Source of the DNA: Crossiella equi
GTDB lineage: Bacteria > Actinomycetota > Actinomycetes > Mycobacteriales > Pseudonocardiaceae
NCBI RefSeq assembly: GCF_017876755.1
Contig: NZ_JAGIOO010000001.1
Coordinates: 1,674,001 to 1,738,000 of the forward strand
Reading direction: 5' to 3'
DNA length: 64,000 bases
Below, one piece after another: positions 51,877 through 60,562 of this stretch; position 1 is the stretch's first letter; each line of letters begins with the position of its first letter. The translations under genes were made by a program, and so were the position numbers. The notes under the pieces are model-generated. The model searched no databases. It was not told where the DNA came from and was given only the letters and a program-made list of their open reading frames with translations.

Positions 51877-53730
51877 CTAGCCGACCTTCGGCAGCGGCTC
51901 CTCGGCGAACTGGGTGCGGTACAGCCGCGCGTACCGCCCCTCCGCGGCCAGCAGCTCGTGGTGCGTGCCCCGCTCCACCACGTGCCCGTCCTCCACCACC
52001 AGGATCTGGTCCGCCGCCCGGACCGTGGACAGCCGGTGCGCGATGACCAGCGCGGTCCGCCCGGAGAGGGCCTCGGTCAGCGCCTCCTGCACCGCGGCCT
52101 CGGAGTCGGAGTCCAGGTGCGCGGTGGCCTCGTCCAGGATGACCACCCGGGGCTGGGCCAGCAGCAGCCGGGCGATGGTCAGCCGCTGCCGCTCGCCGCC
52201 GGAGAGGCGGTAGCCGCGTTCGCCGACCACGGTGTCCAGACCGTCCGGCAGCGAGGCCACCAGGTCGGCCAGCCTGGCCTGGCGCAGCGCCGCCCAGACC
52301 TCGTCGTCGGTGGCGCCGGGACGGCCGTAGCGCAGGTTCGCGCCGATCGTGTCGTGGAAGAGGTGTCCGTCCTGGGTCACCACGCCCACGGTGTCCCGGA
52401 TCGCGTCGAAGGACAGGTCGCGCACGTCCACATCGGACAGTCGGACCGAGCCGGTGTTCACGTCGTACAGGCGGGGCACCAGGGAGGCCAGCGTGGACTT
52501 GCCCGCCCCGGAGGAGCCGACCAGCGCGACCAGCTGGCCGGGCTCGGCGCGGAAGCTCACCCCGTGCAGGACCTCCTCGCCGCCGCGCTTGTCCAGGATC
52601 TCCACTTCCTCAAGGGAGGCAAGGGAAACCTCGCTCGGCGCGGGATAGGCGAAGCGCACGCCCTGGAACTCCACCGACACCGGCCCCTCGGGCACGGTCC
52701 GCGCGTCCGCGCGCTGCGTGATCGACGGCTTGAGGTCCAGCACCTCGAACACCCGCTCGAAGCTGACCAGCACGCTCATCACGTCGACCGGGGCGTTGGC
52801 CAGCGCGGTCAGCGGCGAGTACAGGCGGGTCAGCAGCAGCGCCAGCGCCACCACAGTGCCCGCGTCCAGCTGCCCGTGCACCGCCAGCCACCCGCCCAGG
52901 CCGTAGACCAGGGCCAGCGCCAGGCTGGAGACCAGGGTGAGCGCGGTGCCGAAGGTGGTCCCGGCCATCGCGGTGCGCACCCCGATGTCGCCCACCCGGG
53001 CCGCCCGCGCGCCGAACTCCTCGGCCTCCTCGCGCGGCCGTCCGAACAGCTTCACCAGGGTCGCGCCCGGGGCGGAGAACCGCTCGGTCATCTGCGTGGT
53101 CATCGCCGCGTTGTGCTCGGCGGACTCTCGGTACAGGTCGGCCATCCGCCGCCCGACCCGCCGTGCGGGCAGCACGAACACCGGCAGCAGCACCAGCGCG
53201 AGCGCGGTGATCTGCCAGGACAGGTTGAGCATCAGGCCCAGTGCCAGGGCCAGCTGGATGACGTTGGACAGCAGCCCGGAGATGGTCGAGGTGAACGCGC
53301 GCTGCGCGCTGAGCACGTCGCTGTTGAGCCTGCTGACCAGCGCGCCGGTGCGGGTGCGGGCGAAGAAGGCCACCGGCAGCTGCTGGACGTGCTCGAACAC
53401 CGCGCGCCGGAGGTCGTAGATCAACGACTCGCCGATGCGCGAGGACAGCCAGCGGCCCACCAGGCCCAGGGCGGCACCGGCCACCGCGATGCCCGCGATG
53501 AGCAGCGCGATGCGCACGACCAGCCCGGAGTCCTTGCCCCCGACGATCGCGTTCACCACGTCCCCGGCCAGCACCGGGGTGCTCACCGTCAGCGCGGAGG
53601 ACACCACGGTCACGCCGAGGAAGACGAGCATCTTGCGCCAGTGCGGGCGCGCGAACGGCAGCACCCGGCGAAGGGTGCCGCGCTTCGCCCTCCTCGGCGC
53701 GTCGTTCCGCCGCATCGCCCCGCGCATCAT
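51877..53730 (-). CDS. ABC transporter, fused permease/ATPase (type IV exporter)
   Basis: 617 residues. Six-TM exporter domain (residues 35-320, VFLGVTVVSSALTVSTPVLA onward) followed by a nucleotide-binding domain: Walker A ALVGSSGAGKSTLASLVPRL, Q-loop VTQDGHLFHDTIGANLRYGR, signature YRLSGGERQRLTIARLLLAQ, Walker B VVILDEATAHLDSDSE, H-loop VIAHRLSTV. MsbA/BmrA-like half-transporter; likely a homodimer as no partner gene adjoins. Start: ATG 53730 (double ATG) is used; ATG 53715 is possible. Cargo unknown. Confidence 0.92.
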   Translation of the reverse strand: MMRGAMRRNDAPRRAKRGTLRRVLPFARPHWRKMLVFLGVTVVSSALTVSTPVLAGDVVNAIVGGKDSGLVVRIALLIAGIAVAGAALGLVGRWLSSRIGESLIYDLRRAVFEHVQQLPVAFFARTRTGALVSRLNSDVLSAQRAFTSTISGLLSNVIQLALALGLMLNLSWQITALALVLLPVFVLPARRVGRRMADLYRESAEHNAAMTTQMTERFSAPGATLVKLFGRPREEAEEFGARAARVGDIGVRTAMAGTTFGTALTLVSSLALALVYGLGGWLAVHGQLDAGTVVALALLLTRLYSPLTALANAPVDVMSVLVSFERVFEVLDLKPSITQRADARTVPEGPVSVEFQGVRFAYPAPSEVSLASLEEVEILDKRGGEEVLHGVSFRAEPGQLVALVGSSGAGKSTLASLVPRLYDVNTGSVRLSDVDVRDLSFDAIRDTVGVVTQDGHLFHDTIGANLRYGRPGATDDEVWAALRQARLADLVASLPDGLDTVVGERGYRLSGGERQRLTIARLLLAQPRVVILDEATAHLDSDSEAAVQEALTEALSGRTALVIAHRLSTVRAADQILVVEDGHVVERGTHHELLAAEGRYARLYRTQFAEEPLPKVG

Positions 53731-53843
53731 CAGCCAAGTGCCGTCCACAGGCGCCCCCAAACGAGCAGGTGGGAAATCCGCCCAGCACAACACGACGGCG
53801 CGGTGAACTATTCCGCCGTGGAACTATTCAGCTGTGGGACAGG

Positions 53844-54662
53844 TCAGGAACCAGCCGGGTTCATCAGCGCGCGCAGTTCGGCCAGCCTGCGCAGCTGGGC
53901 CGTGCGTTCCAGCTCCAGCTGCTCGGACAACGGCGGGTTGCCCGCGGCGTTGGCCAGCAGCGCGAGAGTCTCCCGGCTCGCCCCCGGCATCGGAGCCAGC
54001 AGCGAGGCGACCAGGTCCTTGACCGCGCCGTCCAGCCCGTCGGCCGGGACGACCTTGTTGACCAGGCCGATCCGCAGTGCCTCCTCGGCGCCGATCCGAC
54101 GACCGGTCAGGCACATCTCCGCCGCGCGGGCGTAGCCCACGCTCTGCACCAGCGGCAGCGTGCCACCCAGGTCCGGCACCAGGCCGAGGCTGGTCTCGGC
54201 CATCGCGAACTGCGCGTCCTCGGCCACGACCCGCAGGTCACAGGCCAGGGCCAGCTGGAAACCCGCGCCGATCGCGTGCCCCCGCACCGCCGCCACGGTG
54301 ATGAGGCCGGGCTCGCGCAGCCAGGTGAAGGCCTGCTGGAAGCCTGCGATCAACTCCTGGCCCTGCTCGGGCTCGGTCGCGGAGATGGCCATGAGGTTCG
54401 GCTGCCCCTCGATGCCCTCCGCCGTGAACATCCGCCGGTCGAGACCCGCGGAGAAGGACCGTCCCTCCCCGCGCACGACCACCACCCGGGTCTCGCTCGT
54501 GAGACCTTCGGCGATCGCGCGCAACGCCTGCCAGGTGGCAGGGGTCTGCGCGTTGAGGACCTCGGGCCGGTTGAGCGTGACCGTGGCGAGCGGACCGTCC
54601 ACGACGAGCTGGACACCCCCGCGCTCCAGCAGGCCAGTGTCGATCATCGAATCAGCTGGCAT
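53844..54662 (-). CDS. enoyl-CoA hydratase/isomerase family protein
   Basis: 272 residues, crotonase fold. ATVTLNRPEVLNAQTPATWQ opens the fold, the oxyanion-hole segments are RGEGRSFSAGLDRRMFTAEG and VRGHAIGAGFQLALACDLRV, and the substrate side is AMAETSLGLVPDLGG, with a Pro-Asp pair instead of the second catalytic Glu of true hydratases. It may therefore be an isomerase, hydrolase or hydratase of unusual specificity. ATG 54662 is the best-supported start (ATG 54647 is an alternative). Confidence 0.88.
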   Translation of the reverse strand: MPADSMIDTGLLERGGVQLVVDGPLATVTLNRPEVLNAQTPATWQALRAIAEGLTSETRVVVVRGEGRSFSAGLDRRMFTAEGIEGQPNLMAISATEPEQGQELIAGFQQAFTWLREPGLITVAAVRGHAIGAGFQLALACDLRVVAEDAQFAMAETSLGLVPDLGGTLPLVQSVGYARAAEMCLTGRRIGAEEALRIGLVNKVVPADGLDGAVKDLVASLLAPMPGASRETLALLANAAGNPPLSEQLELERTAQLRRLAELRALMNPAGS

Positions 54663-54732
54663 GGGGAACTCGTCGGCTCCTGGATTCTGTTGTGTGATGG
54701 GATGAATTCGAGATCGTCGAGTGATCCGACGT

Positions 54733-54945
54733 TCACTTCTTCTTGGTACGCGTGGCGCCACCCCGGCCACGCAAGGTCACTCCGGACTCGCTCAACACGC
54801 GGTGCACGAAGCCGTAGGAACGCCCCGTGGACTCGGCCAGAGACCGAATGCTCGCACCCTTCTCGTACTTCTTCTTCAGGTCAGAGGCAAGCTTGTCCCT
54901 GGCCGCACCGGTGATCCGGGCGCCCTTCTTCAGGTCAGTCGCCAC
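54733..54945 (-). CDS. small conserved helix-turn-helix protein
   Basis: 70 residues: ATDLKKGARITGAARDKLAS, then DLKKKYEKGASIRSLAESTG and RSYGFVHRVLSESGVTLRGR with an RGGATRTKKK tail. A resolvase/Hin-like HTH (IRSLAESTGRSYGFVHRVL) in a very basic protein. This form is nearly invariant across actinomycetes and is usually found near an ABC-F or enoyl-CoA hydratase gene; its role is unknown. GTG 54945. A candidate minus-strand promoter is TAGCAT (55028-55023) with TTGGCG (55053-55048), 19-bp spacer. Confidence 0.85.
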   Translation of the reverse strand: MATDLKKGARITGAARDKLASDLKKKYEKGASIRSLAESTGRSYGFVHRVLSESGVTLRGRGGATRTKKK

Positions 54946-55130
54946 CTTGTCCCGCCTTCCGTCCGAGCAGGTGGGTCGATCAACGACCCCTTGGGGGCAA
55001 TGATCGAACAGGAAGGCAGTAAATGCTAGGCGATCATGGAAAAACATCGCCAAACGGTTCCCGCATCACCGATAGTTGATCGACGAAGCACGCTAAGTGT
55101 AGTCGGGACCGCCCGATCGGCGGTCGCGCC
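54946..55130. other. upstream region of the small HTH gene
   Basis: No gene. Contains an AT-rich tract (55000-55100), ATGATCG (55000-55006) matched by CGATCAT (55030-55036) as an inverted pair around 23 nt, and a small hairpin GACCGCC/GGCGGTC (55107-55113 with 55119-55125) just before the long hairpin described separately. A weak plus-strand promoter could be TTGATC (55076-55081) with TGTAGT (55098-55103). Confidence 0.5.
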
Positions 55131-55292
55131 AGGGCCTGCGTTCGGGGTCCAGCCTGCGAGAGTCGTGATCAAGATGGTCACTGGCGGTGCGGGCGGATCA
55201 CCCTCATACCGAGCGTATTCGGGTGGTCCGCCCGTGCCGTCAGTGGCCATCTTGGCGCGGCTATTGCGGGCTGGACCCCGAACGCAGGCCCT
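55131..55292 (+). ncRNA. long hairpin, candidate structured RNA
   Basis: A 162-nt imperfect inverted repeat. The outer stem is a perfect 24 bp (55131-55154 with 55269-55292). An asymmetric internal loop (15 and 14 nt) follows, then an inner stem of 40 positions (55170-55209 with 55215-55254) closed by a 5-nt loop. In the inner stem 33 pairs are Watson-Crick and five are G-U if read on the plus strand (55178, 55184, 55188, 55189, 55198); on the minus strand those five are A-C mismatches. Two further positions are mismatched. The 3' arm ends at the ABC-F stop codon, so it also lies in the ABC-F 3' end on the other strand. It could be a plus-strand RNA, a terminator, or a small non-autonomous palindromic element. 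Confidence 0.5.
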
Positions 55293-56914
55293 CAGGCGAG
55301 CTGCACGAGTTCGAGGTAGTCGGCGGACCAGTGGTCTTCGGTACCGTCCGGCAGCAAGATCACCCGCTCGGGCTCCAGGGCCTCCACCGCTCCGGGGTCG
55401 TGGGTGACGAGCACGACCGCGCCCTCGAAACTGCGCAGCGCGTCGAGCACCTGCTCGCGGCTGGCCGGGTCGAGGTTGTTGGTCGGCTCGTCCAGCAGCA
55501 GCACGTTGGCCGCGCTGGAGACCAGTCCGGCCAGCGCCAGGCGGGTCTTCTCACCGCCGGAGAGGGTGCCCGCGGGCTGGTCGAGCTGCTCGCCGGTGAA
55601 CATGAACGAGCCGAGCAGCGTGCGCAGCTGCTGCTCCGGGGTGTCCGGGGCGGCGTGCCGGATGTTCTGCCAGACGCTGGCGTTGTGGTCGAGGGTCTCG
55701 TGCTCCTGCGCGTAGTAGCCCAGGCGCAGCCCGTGGCCCGGCACGACCCGGCCGGAGTCGGAGGGCTCCATGCCGCCGAGCAGCTTGAGCAGCGTGGTCT
55801 TGCCCGCGCCGTTGAAGCCGAGCACGACGACCTTGGAGCCCTTGTCGATGGCCAGGTCGACGCCGGTGAAGATCTCCAGCGAACCGTAGTTCTTGGACAG
55901 GTTCTCGGCGGTGAGCGGGGTCTTGCCGCACGGGGCGGGCTGCGGGAAGCGGATGCGCGCGACCTTGTCCGAGGTGCGCTCGGCGTCCAGGCCCGCGAGC
56001 ATGCGCTCGGCCCGCTTGATCATGTTTTGCGCGGCGACGGCCTTGGTGGCCTTGGCGCGCATCTTGTCGGCCTGGGTCATCAGCGCGGAGGCCTTCTTCT
56101 CCGCGTTGGCGCGTTCCCGGCGGCGGCGCTTCTCGTCGGTGGCGCGCGCGTCCAGGTACCGCTTCCAGTCCATGTTGTAGATGTCGACCTCGGCGCGGGT
56201 GGCGTCGAGGAACCACACCCGGTTGACCACGTCGGCCAGCAGCTCCACGTCGTGGCTGATGACGATGAGGCCGCCCTCGTGCTGCTTGAGGAAGCCCCGC
56301 AGCCAGTTGATGGAGTCGGCGTCGAGGTGGTTGGTCGGCTCGTCCAGCAGCAGCGTGGTGGCGGACTTGCCGTGGCCGTCGGAGGCGGCGAAGAGGATGC
56401 GCGCGAGCTCCACGCGGCGGCGCTGGCCACCGGAGAGGGTCTGCAGCGCCTGCTCCATGACGCGGCCGGGCAGGCCGAGGTTGGCGCAGATGCGGGAGGC
56501 GTCGCTCTCCGCGGCGTACCCGCCGAGGGCGGAGAAGCGCTCCTCCAGGCGGCCGTAGCGGCGCACCGCGCGCTCGCGCTCGGTGTCGTCGACCAGCTCG
56601 GCCATCTCGGTCTGGGCCTTCTCCAGGTCCCGGGCCAGCTGGTCGAGGTTGCGCGCGGAGAGCACGCGGTCCTTGACGGTGACCGAGAGGTCGCCCTCGC
56701 GCGGGTCCTGCGGCAGGTAGCCGAGCTCCTCGGCCAGGCGGACGTCGCCCGCGTGCGGCTCGCCCTCGCCCGCCAGCACGCGCAGGGTGGTGGTCTTGCC
56801 CGCGCCGTTGCGGCCGACCAGCCCGATGCGGTCGCCCGGCTGGACGCGGAGGTTGGCCTCGGAGAGCAGGATGCGCGACCCGGCACGCAGCTCCAGCCCA
56901 GTGGCTGTGATCAA
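55292..56914 (-). CDS. ABC-F family ATPase (EttA/Uup-like)
   Basis: 540 residues with two ABC domains and no membrane segments. First: IGLVGRNGAGKTTTLRVLAG, LSGGQRRRVELARILFA, TTLLLDEPTNHLDADSINWL. Second: VVLGFNGAGKTTLLKLLGGM, LSGGEKTRLALAGLVSSAAN, VLLLDEPTNNLDPASREQVL. The linker with KRRRRERANAEKKASALMTQ is the charged P-site tRNA-interaction motif of ABC-F factors. These act on ribosomes, as translation factors or in antibiotic protection; here no resistance context is seen. TTG 56914 is the start, with GGGAG about 6 nt upstream. Confidence 0.92.
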   Translation of the reverse strand: MITATGLELRAGSRILLSEANLRVQPGDRIGLVGRNGAGKTTTLRVLAGEGEPHAGDVRLAEELGYLPQDPREGDLSVTVKDRVLSARNLDQLARDLEKAQTEMAELVDDTERERAVRRYGRLEERFSALGGYAAESDASRICANLGLPGRVMEQALQTLSGGQRRRVELARILFAASDGHGKSATTLLLDEPTNHLDADSINWLRGFLKQHEGGLIVISHDVELLADVVNRVWFLDATRAEVDIYNMDWKRYLDARATDEKRRRRERANAEKKASALMTQADKMRAKATKAVAAQNMIKRAERMLAGLDAERTSDKVARIRFPQPAPCGKTPLTAENLSKNYGSLEIFTGVDLAIDKGSKVVVLGFNGAGKTTLLKLLGGMEPSDSGRVVPGHGLRLGYYAQEHETLDHNASVWQNIRHAAPDTPEQQLRTLLGSFMFTGEQLDQPAGTLSGGEKTRLALAGLVSSAANVLLLDEPTNNLDPASREQVLDALRSFEGAVVLVTHDPGAVEALEPERVILLPDGTEDHWSADYLELVQLA

Positions 56915-57140
56915 GGAGAACTCCCAGGAAGTCTTGTGGTCGGCTGGCCAGCGGTCGTCGCCCCACCTGTCGCAACCGGTGGGCGCTCGAGCGGCCTACA
57001 GCGTCAGAACCACGGACCCATCATACCCGGTGGGCGCGCCCGGATTTCGTGCGCCCGCACACACCCGGATCCGCGCAGGTGGGCGCCCACCCCCGCCCGG
57101 CTCTCGTACTGACCGGTAAGTTGACCTACAGTCTCGGGGT

Positions 57141-57932
57141 ATGACCGAGCCGAACACCCCCCGCACCGACTTCACCGGCCGGACCGCACTGGTCACCGGC
57201 GCCAGCCGAGGAATCGGGCTGGGCATCGCCGAGGAGCTGCTCTCCCGCGGCGCCAACGTGGTGATCACCTCCCGCAAGCCGGAGCAGGTGGAGGCCGCCG
57301 TCAACCACCTGGCGGGCACGGCCGCCGACGGGGACAAGCGGGTGCTGGGCCTGCCGGGCAACACCGGTGTGGACGCCGACCGCGAGGCCGCCGTGGACGG
57401 CACGCTCGCGCGCTTCGGCTCGCTGGACGTGCTGGTCAACAACACCGGCATCAACCCGGTCTTCGGCTTCCTGATGGACGCCGACCTGGCCGCGGTGCGC
57501 AAGATCTTCGACACGAACGTGGTGGCCACCCTCGGCTTCATCCAGCTCGCCTGGCACAAGTGGATGGGCGAGCACGGCGGTTCGGTGATCAACGTGGCCT
57601 CGGTCGGCGGCATCCGCTCCACCGGCGCCATCGCCGCCTACGGCGCCTCCAAGGCCGCCCTGATCCGGCTCACCGAGGAGCTGGCCTGGCAGCTGGGCCC
57701 GAAGGTGCGCGTGAACGCGGTCGCCCCCGCGGTGGTCAAGACCAAGTTCGCCGAGCAGATCTACACCGGCCGCGAGGACGACATCACCTCCGCCTACCCG
57801 ATGAAGCGCCTGGGCACCCCGGAGGACGTCGCGCGCCTGGTGGCCTTCCTGGCCAGCGACGAGGCCGAGTGGATCACCGGCGAGACGGTCCGCGTCGACG
57901 GCGGCCTGCTGGCCACCGGCACCCTGGGCTGA
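57141..57932 (+). CDS. short-chain dehydrogenase/reductase (SDR)
   Basis: 263 residues. Classical SDR: nucleotide motif TALVTGASRGIGLGIAEELL (residues 16-35), VLVNNTGINPVFGF (NNxG, with T instead of A), catalytic Ser in VINVASVGGIRSTG and YGASKAALIRL (YxxxK), and C-terminal EWITGETVRVDGG. 3-oxoacyl-ACP reductase (FabG)-like; actual substrate unknown. ATG 57141; TACAGT lies 8 nt upstream, so it may be leaderless. The next gene begins 14 nt after its stop. Confidence 0.92.
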   Translation: MTEPNTPRTDFTGRTALVTGASRGIGLGIAEELLSRGANVVITSRKPEQVEAAVNHLAGTAADGDKRVLGLPGNTGVDADREAAVDGTLARFGSLDVLVNNTGINPVFGFLMDADLAAVRKIFDTNVVATLGFIQLAWHKWMGEHGGSVINVASVGGIRSTGAIAAYGASKAALIRLTEELAWQLGPKVRVNAVAPAVVKTKFAEQIYTGREDDITSAYPMKRLGTPEDVARLVAFLASDEAEWITGETVRVDGGLLATGTLG

Positions 57933-57945
57933 CGGGCCGAGACCG

Positions 57946-58323
57946 ATGGCGGCGGCTCCCCTGCTGAAGCTGGACCCGGCCAGCGCGCACCCCCCGTGGC
58001 GCCAGCTGCACGACCAGGTCCGCACGGCCATCGCCTCGGGCGCCCTGGCCCCGGGCATGGCCCTGCCCACCGTCCGCGGCCTGGCGGCGGACCTGGGCAT
58101 CGCGGCGGGCACGGTGGCACGGGCGTACAAGGAGCTGGAGGCGGCGGGCGTGGTCCGCACCGCGGGCCGCAAGGGCACGGTCATCGCCGACCACCCGCCC
58201 GCCTTCGCCCCGGAGGCCCTGCCCGCCCTGGCCGAGACCTTCGTCCGGGAGGCCCGCCTGCTGGGCGCGGACCGGGTGGCGGTCTTCAACGCGGTGAACA
58301 ACGCCTGGCCGGTCGACAGCTGA
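57946..58323 (+). CDS. GntR-family regulator, YhcF-type
   Basis: 125 residues, DNA-binding domain without a large effector domain. PPWRQLHDQVRTAIASGALA, LPTVRGLAADLGIAAGTVAR, AYKELEAAGVVRTAGRKGTV are the winged-helix elements; a short C-terminal helix follows. This short YhcF/YtrA-like form often regulates a nearby ABC or SDR gene. Here the SDR is immediately upstream on the same strand, so they form a two-gene operon. ATG 57946. Confidence 0.9.
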   Translation: MAAAPLLKLDPASAHPPWRQLHDQVRTAIASGALAPGMALPTVRGLAADLGIAAGTVARAYKELEAAGVVRTAGRKGTVIADHPPAFAPEALPALAETFVREARLLGADRVAVFNAVNNAWPVDS

Positions 58324-58331
58324 CCCGACCG

Positions 58332-58480
58332 CGTACGCCGTGTTGGCCGATCCAGTACCTCGTGTTGGCCGGTCCCGCACGCCTGGCCCGGCCGGAACGG
58401 CCAACACCGCGTACGCGAAGGGCCAACACGAGGTACGAGGTCGGCCAACACGAGGTACGGCGTCGGCCAACACGGCGTGC
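58332..58480. repeat. six-unit 18-bp repeat array with internal inversion
   Basis: Six copies of a CGGCCAACACNNNGTACG-like unit. Two are on the minus strand (58332-58349, 58355-58371) and four on the plus strand (58398-58415, 58420-58437, 58442-58459, 58464-58480). The invariant core is GGCCAACAC; the following three bases vary (GGC, GAG, CGC) and are then joined by GTACG. Copy 1 can pair with copy 6 and copy 2 with copy 4 or 5, so the RNA could form a large cruciform. It lies between the 3' ends of gntR and the acyltransferase gene. Confidence 0.85.
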
Positions 58481-58493
58481 CTGGTTCCCGTCC

Positions 58494-60416
58494 TCAGTGT
58501 TCGAGGGCGGGGAGTAGGTGGCGGGACAGGACCGGGGCCAGGGAGGCCGTGAAGCTGGCCGACAGGTGGTTGTCGTCCAGGTAGACCTGCAGGTTGCCGA
58601 TCACCGGCGGGCAGCGGTCGGCCTCGCACAGGTAGTCGCCCAGGTCCACGAAGGTGACGTTCGGCGGGGCGCCCACCAGCTCGTACGGCGGCGGTGAGGC
58701 GTAGAGCGCCGCGCGGTCGGTGGCGCAGTCCGCCGTGGTGGCGCCCAGCTCGTAGGCGCAGGTCGAGGGCCAGTGGTCGAAGCGCGGGTTGTCCCGCAGC
58801 GCCACCACCCGGATGCCCGCCGCGGCCAGGAGCCGCCACTGCTCGACGAAGCCCGGCGGGGTGTGCTCGGTCAGGCCGACGCGGACGTCGCGGGAGGCCA
58901 GGGTGAGCACCGCGTCCGGGCGCAGCGCCAGGATCTCGGCCGTGGCCGCCTCGTTCCACCGCACGCACGGCAGGTCGCCGGGCATGGACTCCGAGGCGGT
59001 GGAGTACGGGCACAGGCCCTTGAACATGGTGACCACGCGCCAGTTCCACTGCTCGGCGATCGGGCGGACCGCGGCCAGGTACTGCTGCATGTGCGAGTCC
59101 CCCACCAGCACCACGGTCTTCGCCGGAGAGTCCACTGTGGACGTCGAGCACATCTCCAGCTCGCGGTCGCGGGCCGAGCGGGCGCAGGCGAGCTCGTCCA
59201 GGGAGGCCCAGTCCTCCGGCAGCGCGATGCGGGGCGGCAGCGGCGGCAGCGGTGGGGCGCTCTCGAACACCGAACCGGGCAGGCGGGCCAGCGCGCCCGG
59301 GTAGGACAGGTCGCCGATGGCCACGTCGAAACGGGACTGCCGCACGCCGATCGCCTGCCAGGCCAGGGCCAGCGCCAGTACTGGGGCCAGCAGCAGCACG
59401 GCGAAGCGGAACGGGGCCAGCCGCACCCGGCGGGCGGGCCGCTCCACGAACCGGTGGGTCAGCGCGGCCAGCACCAGCGAGGCGGCCAGCACCAGCACTC
59501 CCCCGCGCCAGCCCACCCGGTCGCCGCCACGCGCCACCAGGTAGAGCACCAGCACCGGCCAGTGCCACAGGTACAGCGCGTAGGAGCGGTCGCCCAGCCA
59601 GGCCAGCGGACGGGCGGCCAGCAGCCGGTTGCCCCGCCCGCCCAGCACGACCAGTGCCGCCGCGAGCAGCGGCCACAGCGCCGCGTGGCCGGGGAAGACC
59701 ATGCCCACGTCCAGCACCAGCCCGCACGCCAGCAGCCCGGCGATGCCCAGCCACGCGGTCCAGCCCGGCAGCCGCCACGGCACCAGCGCGAGCAGGCCGC
59801 CGAGCGCGAACTCCCAGACCCGGGTCAGCGAGTGGAAGTAGGCCACGGTCTGCTCGGTCGCGGTCAGGTGCACCGAGAAGGCCAGCGAGGCGGCGAACAC
59901 GGCCCCGATGGCGAGCCCGGCCCGGCGCCGCGCCCGCACCGCGCCGATCCCGACCAGGGCCAGGAACAGCGGCCAGACCAGCGAGAACTGCCCCTGCACG
60001 GCCAGCGACCAGAAGTGCTGCACGGGGCTGGCCCGGTCGGTGTGCGCGAAGTAGTCCACCGAGTCCGCGACCAGGCGCCAGTTCTCGGCGAACACCGCCG
60101 AGGCGAGCAGCTCGCGGATGGTCTGGAACCAGCGCTCGGGCGGCAGCACCAGGTAGGAGGCCACCGCGGTGCCCGCCAGCACGGTGACCATGGCGGGCAG
60201 CAGCCGGGCCAGCGTGCGCCCCCACTGCCGCACCACGTCCAGGGTGCCGCGCCGGGCCGCGCGCAGCAGGCCGCCGGTCAGGAAGAAGCCGGTGAGCAGG
60301 AAGAAGACGTCCACGCCGCCGGAGACGCGGTCGGAGAAGACGTGGTAGCCCGCGACCAGCGCCACCGCGAGCGCGCGCAGTCCCTGGAGTTCGGGCCGGT
60401 ACTCGCGGTCGGTCAC
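58494..60416 (-). CDS. OafA/YrhL-type acyltransferase with SGNH domain
   Basis: 640 residues. Acyltransferase_3 domain with about ten TM segments (residues 5-350): YRPELQGLRALAVALVAGYH, GGVDVFFLLTGFFLTGGLL (active-site His in GYHVFSD), GDRSYALYLWHWPVLVLYLV. C-terminal extracytoplasmic SGNH-like domain (400-640) with VVLVGDSHMQQYLAAV and the late VYLDDNHLSASF (DxxH). Such enzymes O-acylate cell-wall polymers or glycans. GTG 60416 (VTDREYRPELQGL) chosen over GTG 60476 because family members begin there; no SD decides it. Confidence 0.9.
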   Translation of the reverse strand: MTDREYRPELQGLRALAVALVAGYHVFSDRVSGGVDVFFLLTGFFLTGGLLRAARRGTLDVVRQWGRTLARLLPAMVTVLAGTAVASYLVLPPERWFQTIRELLASAVFAENWRLVADSVDYFAHTDRASPVQHFWSLAVQGQFSLVWPLFLALVGIGAVRARRRAGLAIGAVFAASLAFSVHLTATEQTVAYFHSLTRVWEFALGGLLALVPWRLPGWTAWLGIAGLLACGLVLDVGMVFPGHAALWPLLAAALVVLGGRGNRLLAARPLAWLGDRSYALYLWHWPVLVLYLVARGGDRVGWRGGVLVLAASLVLAALTHRFVERPARRVRLAPFRFAVLLLAPVLALALAWQAIGVRQSRFDVAIGDLSYPGALARLPGSVFESAPPLPPLPPRIALPEDWASLDELACARSARDRELEMCSTSTVDSPAKTVVLVGDSHMQQYLAAVRPIAEQWNWRVVTMFKGLCPYSTASESMPGDLPCVRWNEAATAEILALRPDAVLTLASRDVRVGLTEHTPPGFVEQWRLLAAAGIRVVALRDNPRFDHWPSTCAYELGATTADCATDRAALYASPPPYELVGAPPNVTFVDLGDYLCEADRCPPVIGNLQVYLDDNHLSASFTASLAPVLSRHLLPALEH

Positions 60417-60562
60417 CCGGTCGAGCCTGGACGGCTCCGCTGAAGTGCGGCTGAAGAACGTCGTTGTCCAGACCACGAGGCCATTCGGCTGACCACTGTG
60501 GACGCCCTACCAGCGGCGACTCATACTCGATCCCCCGATCCCCCCGTGGTGAGGAGAGTTCC

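Noticed and set aside
58332-58480. CRISPR array
   Set aside because: Repeats are 18 bp, occur in both orientations, and the gaps are 4-26 bp and unequal; no cas genes nearby.
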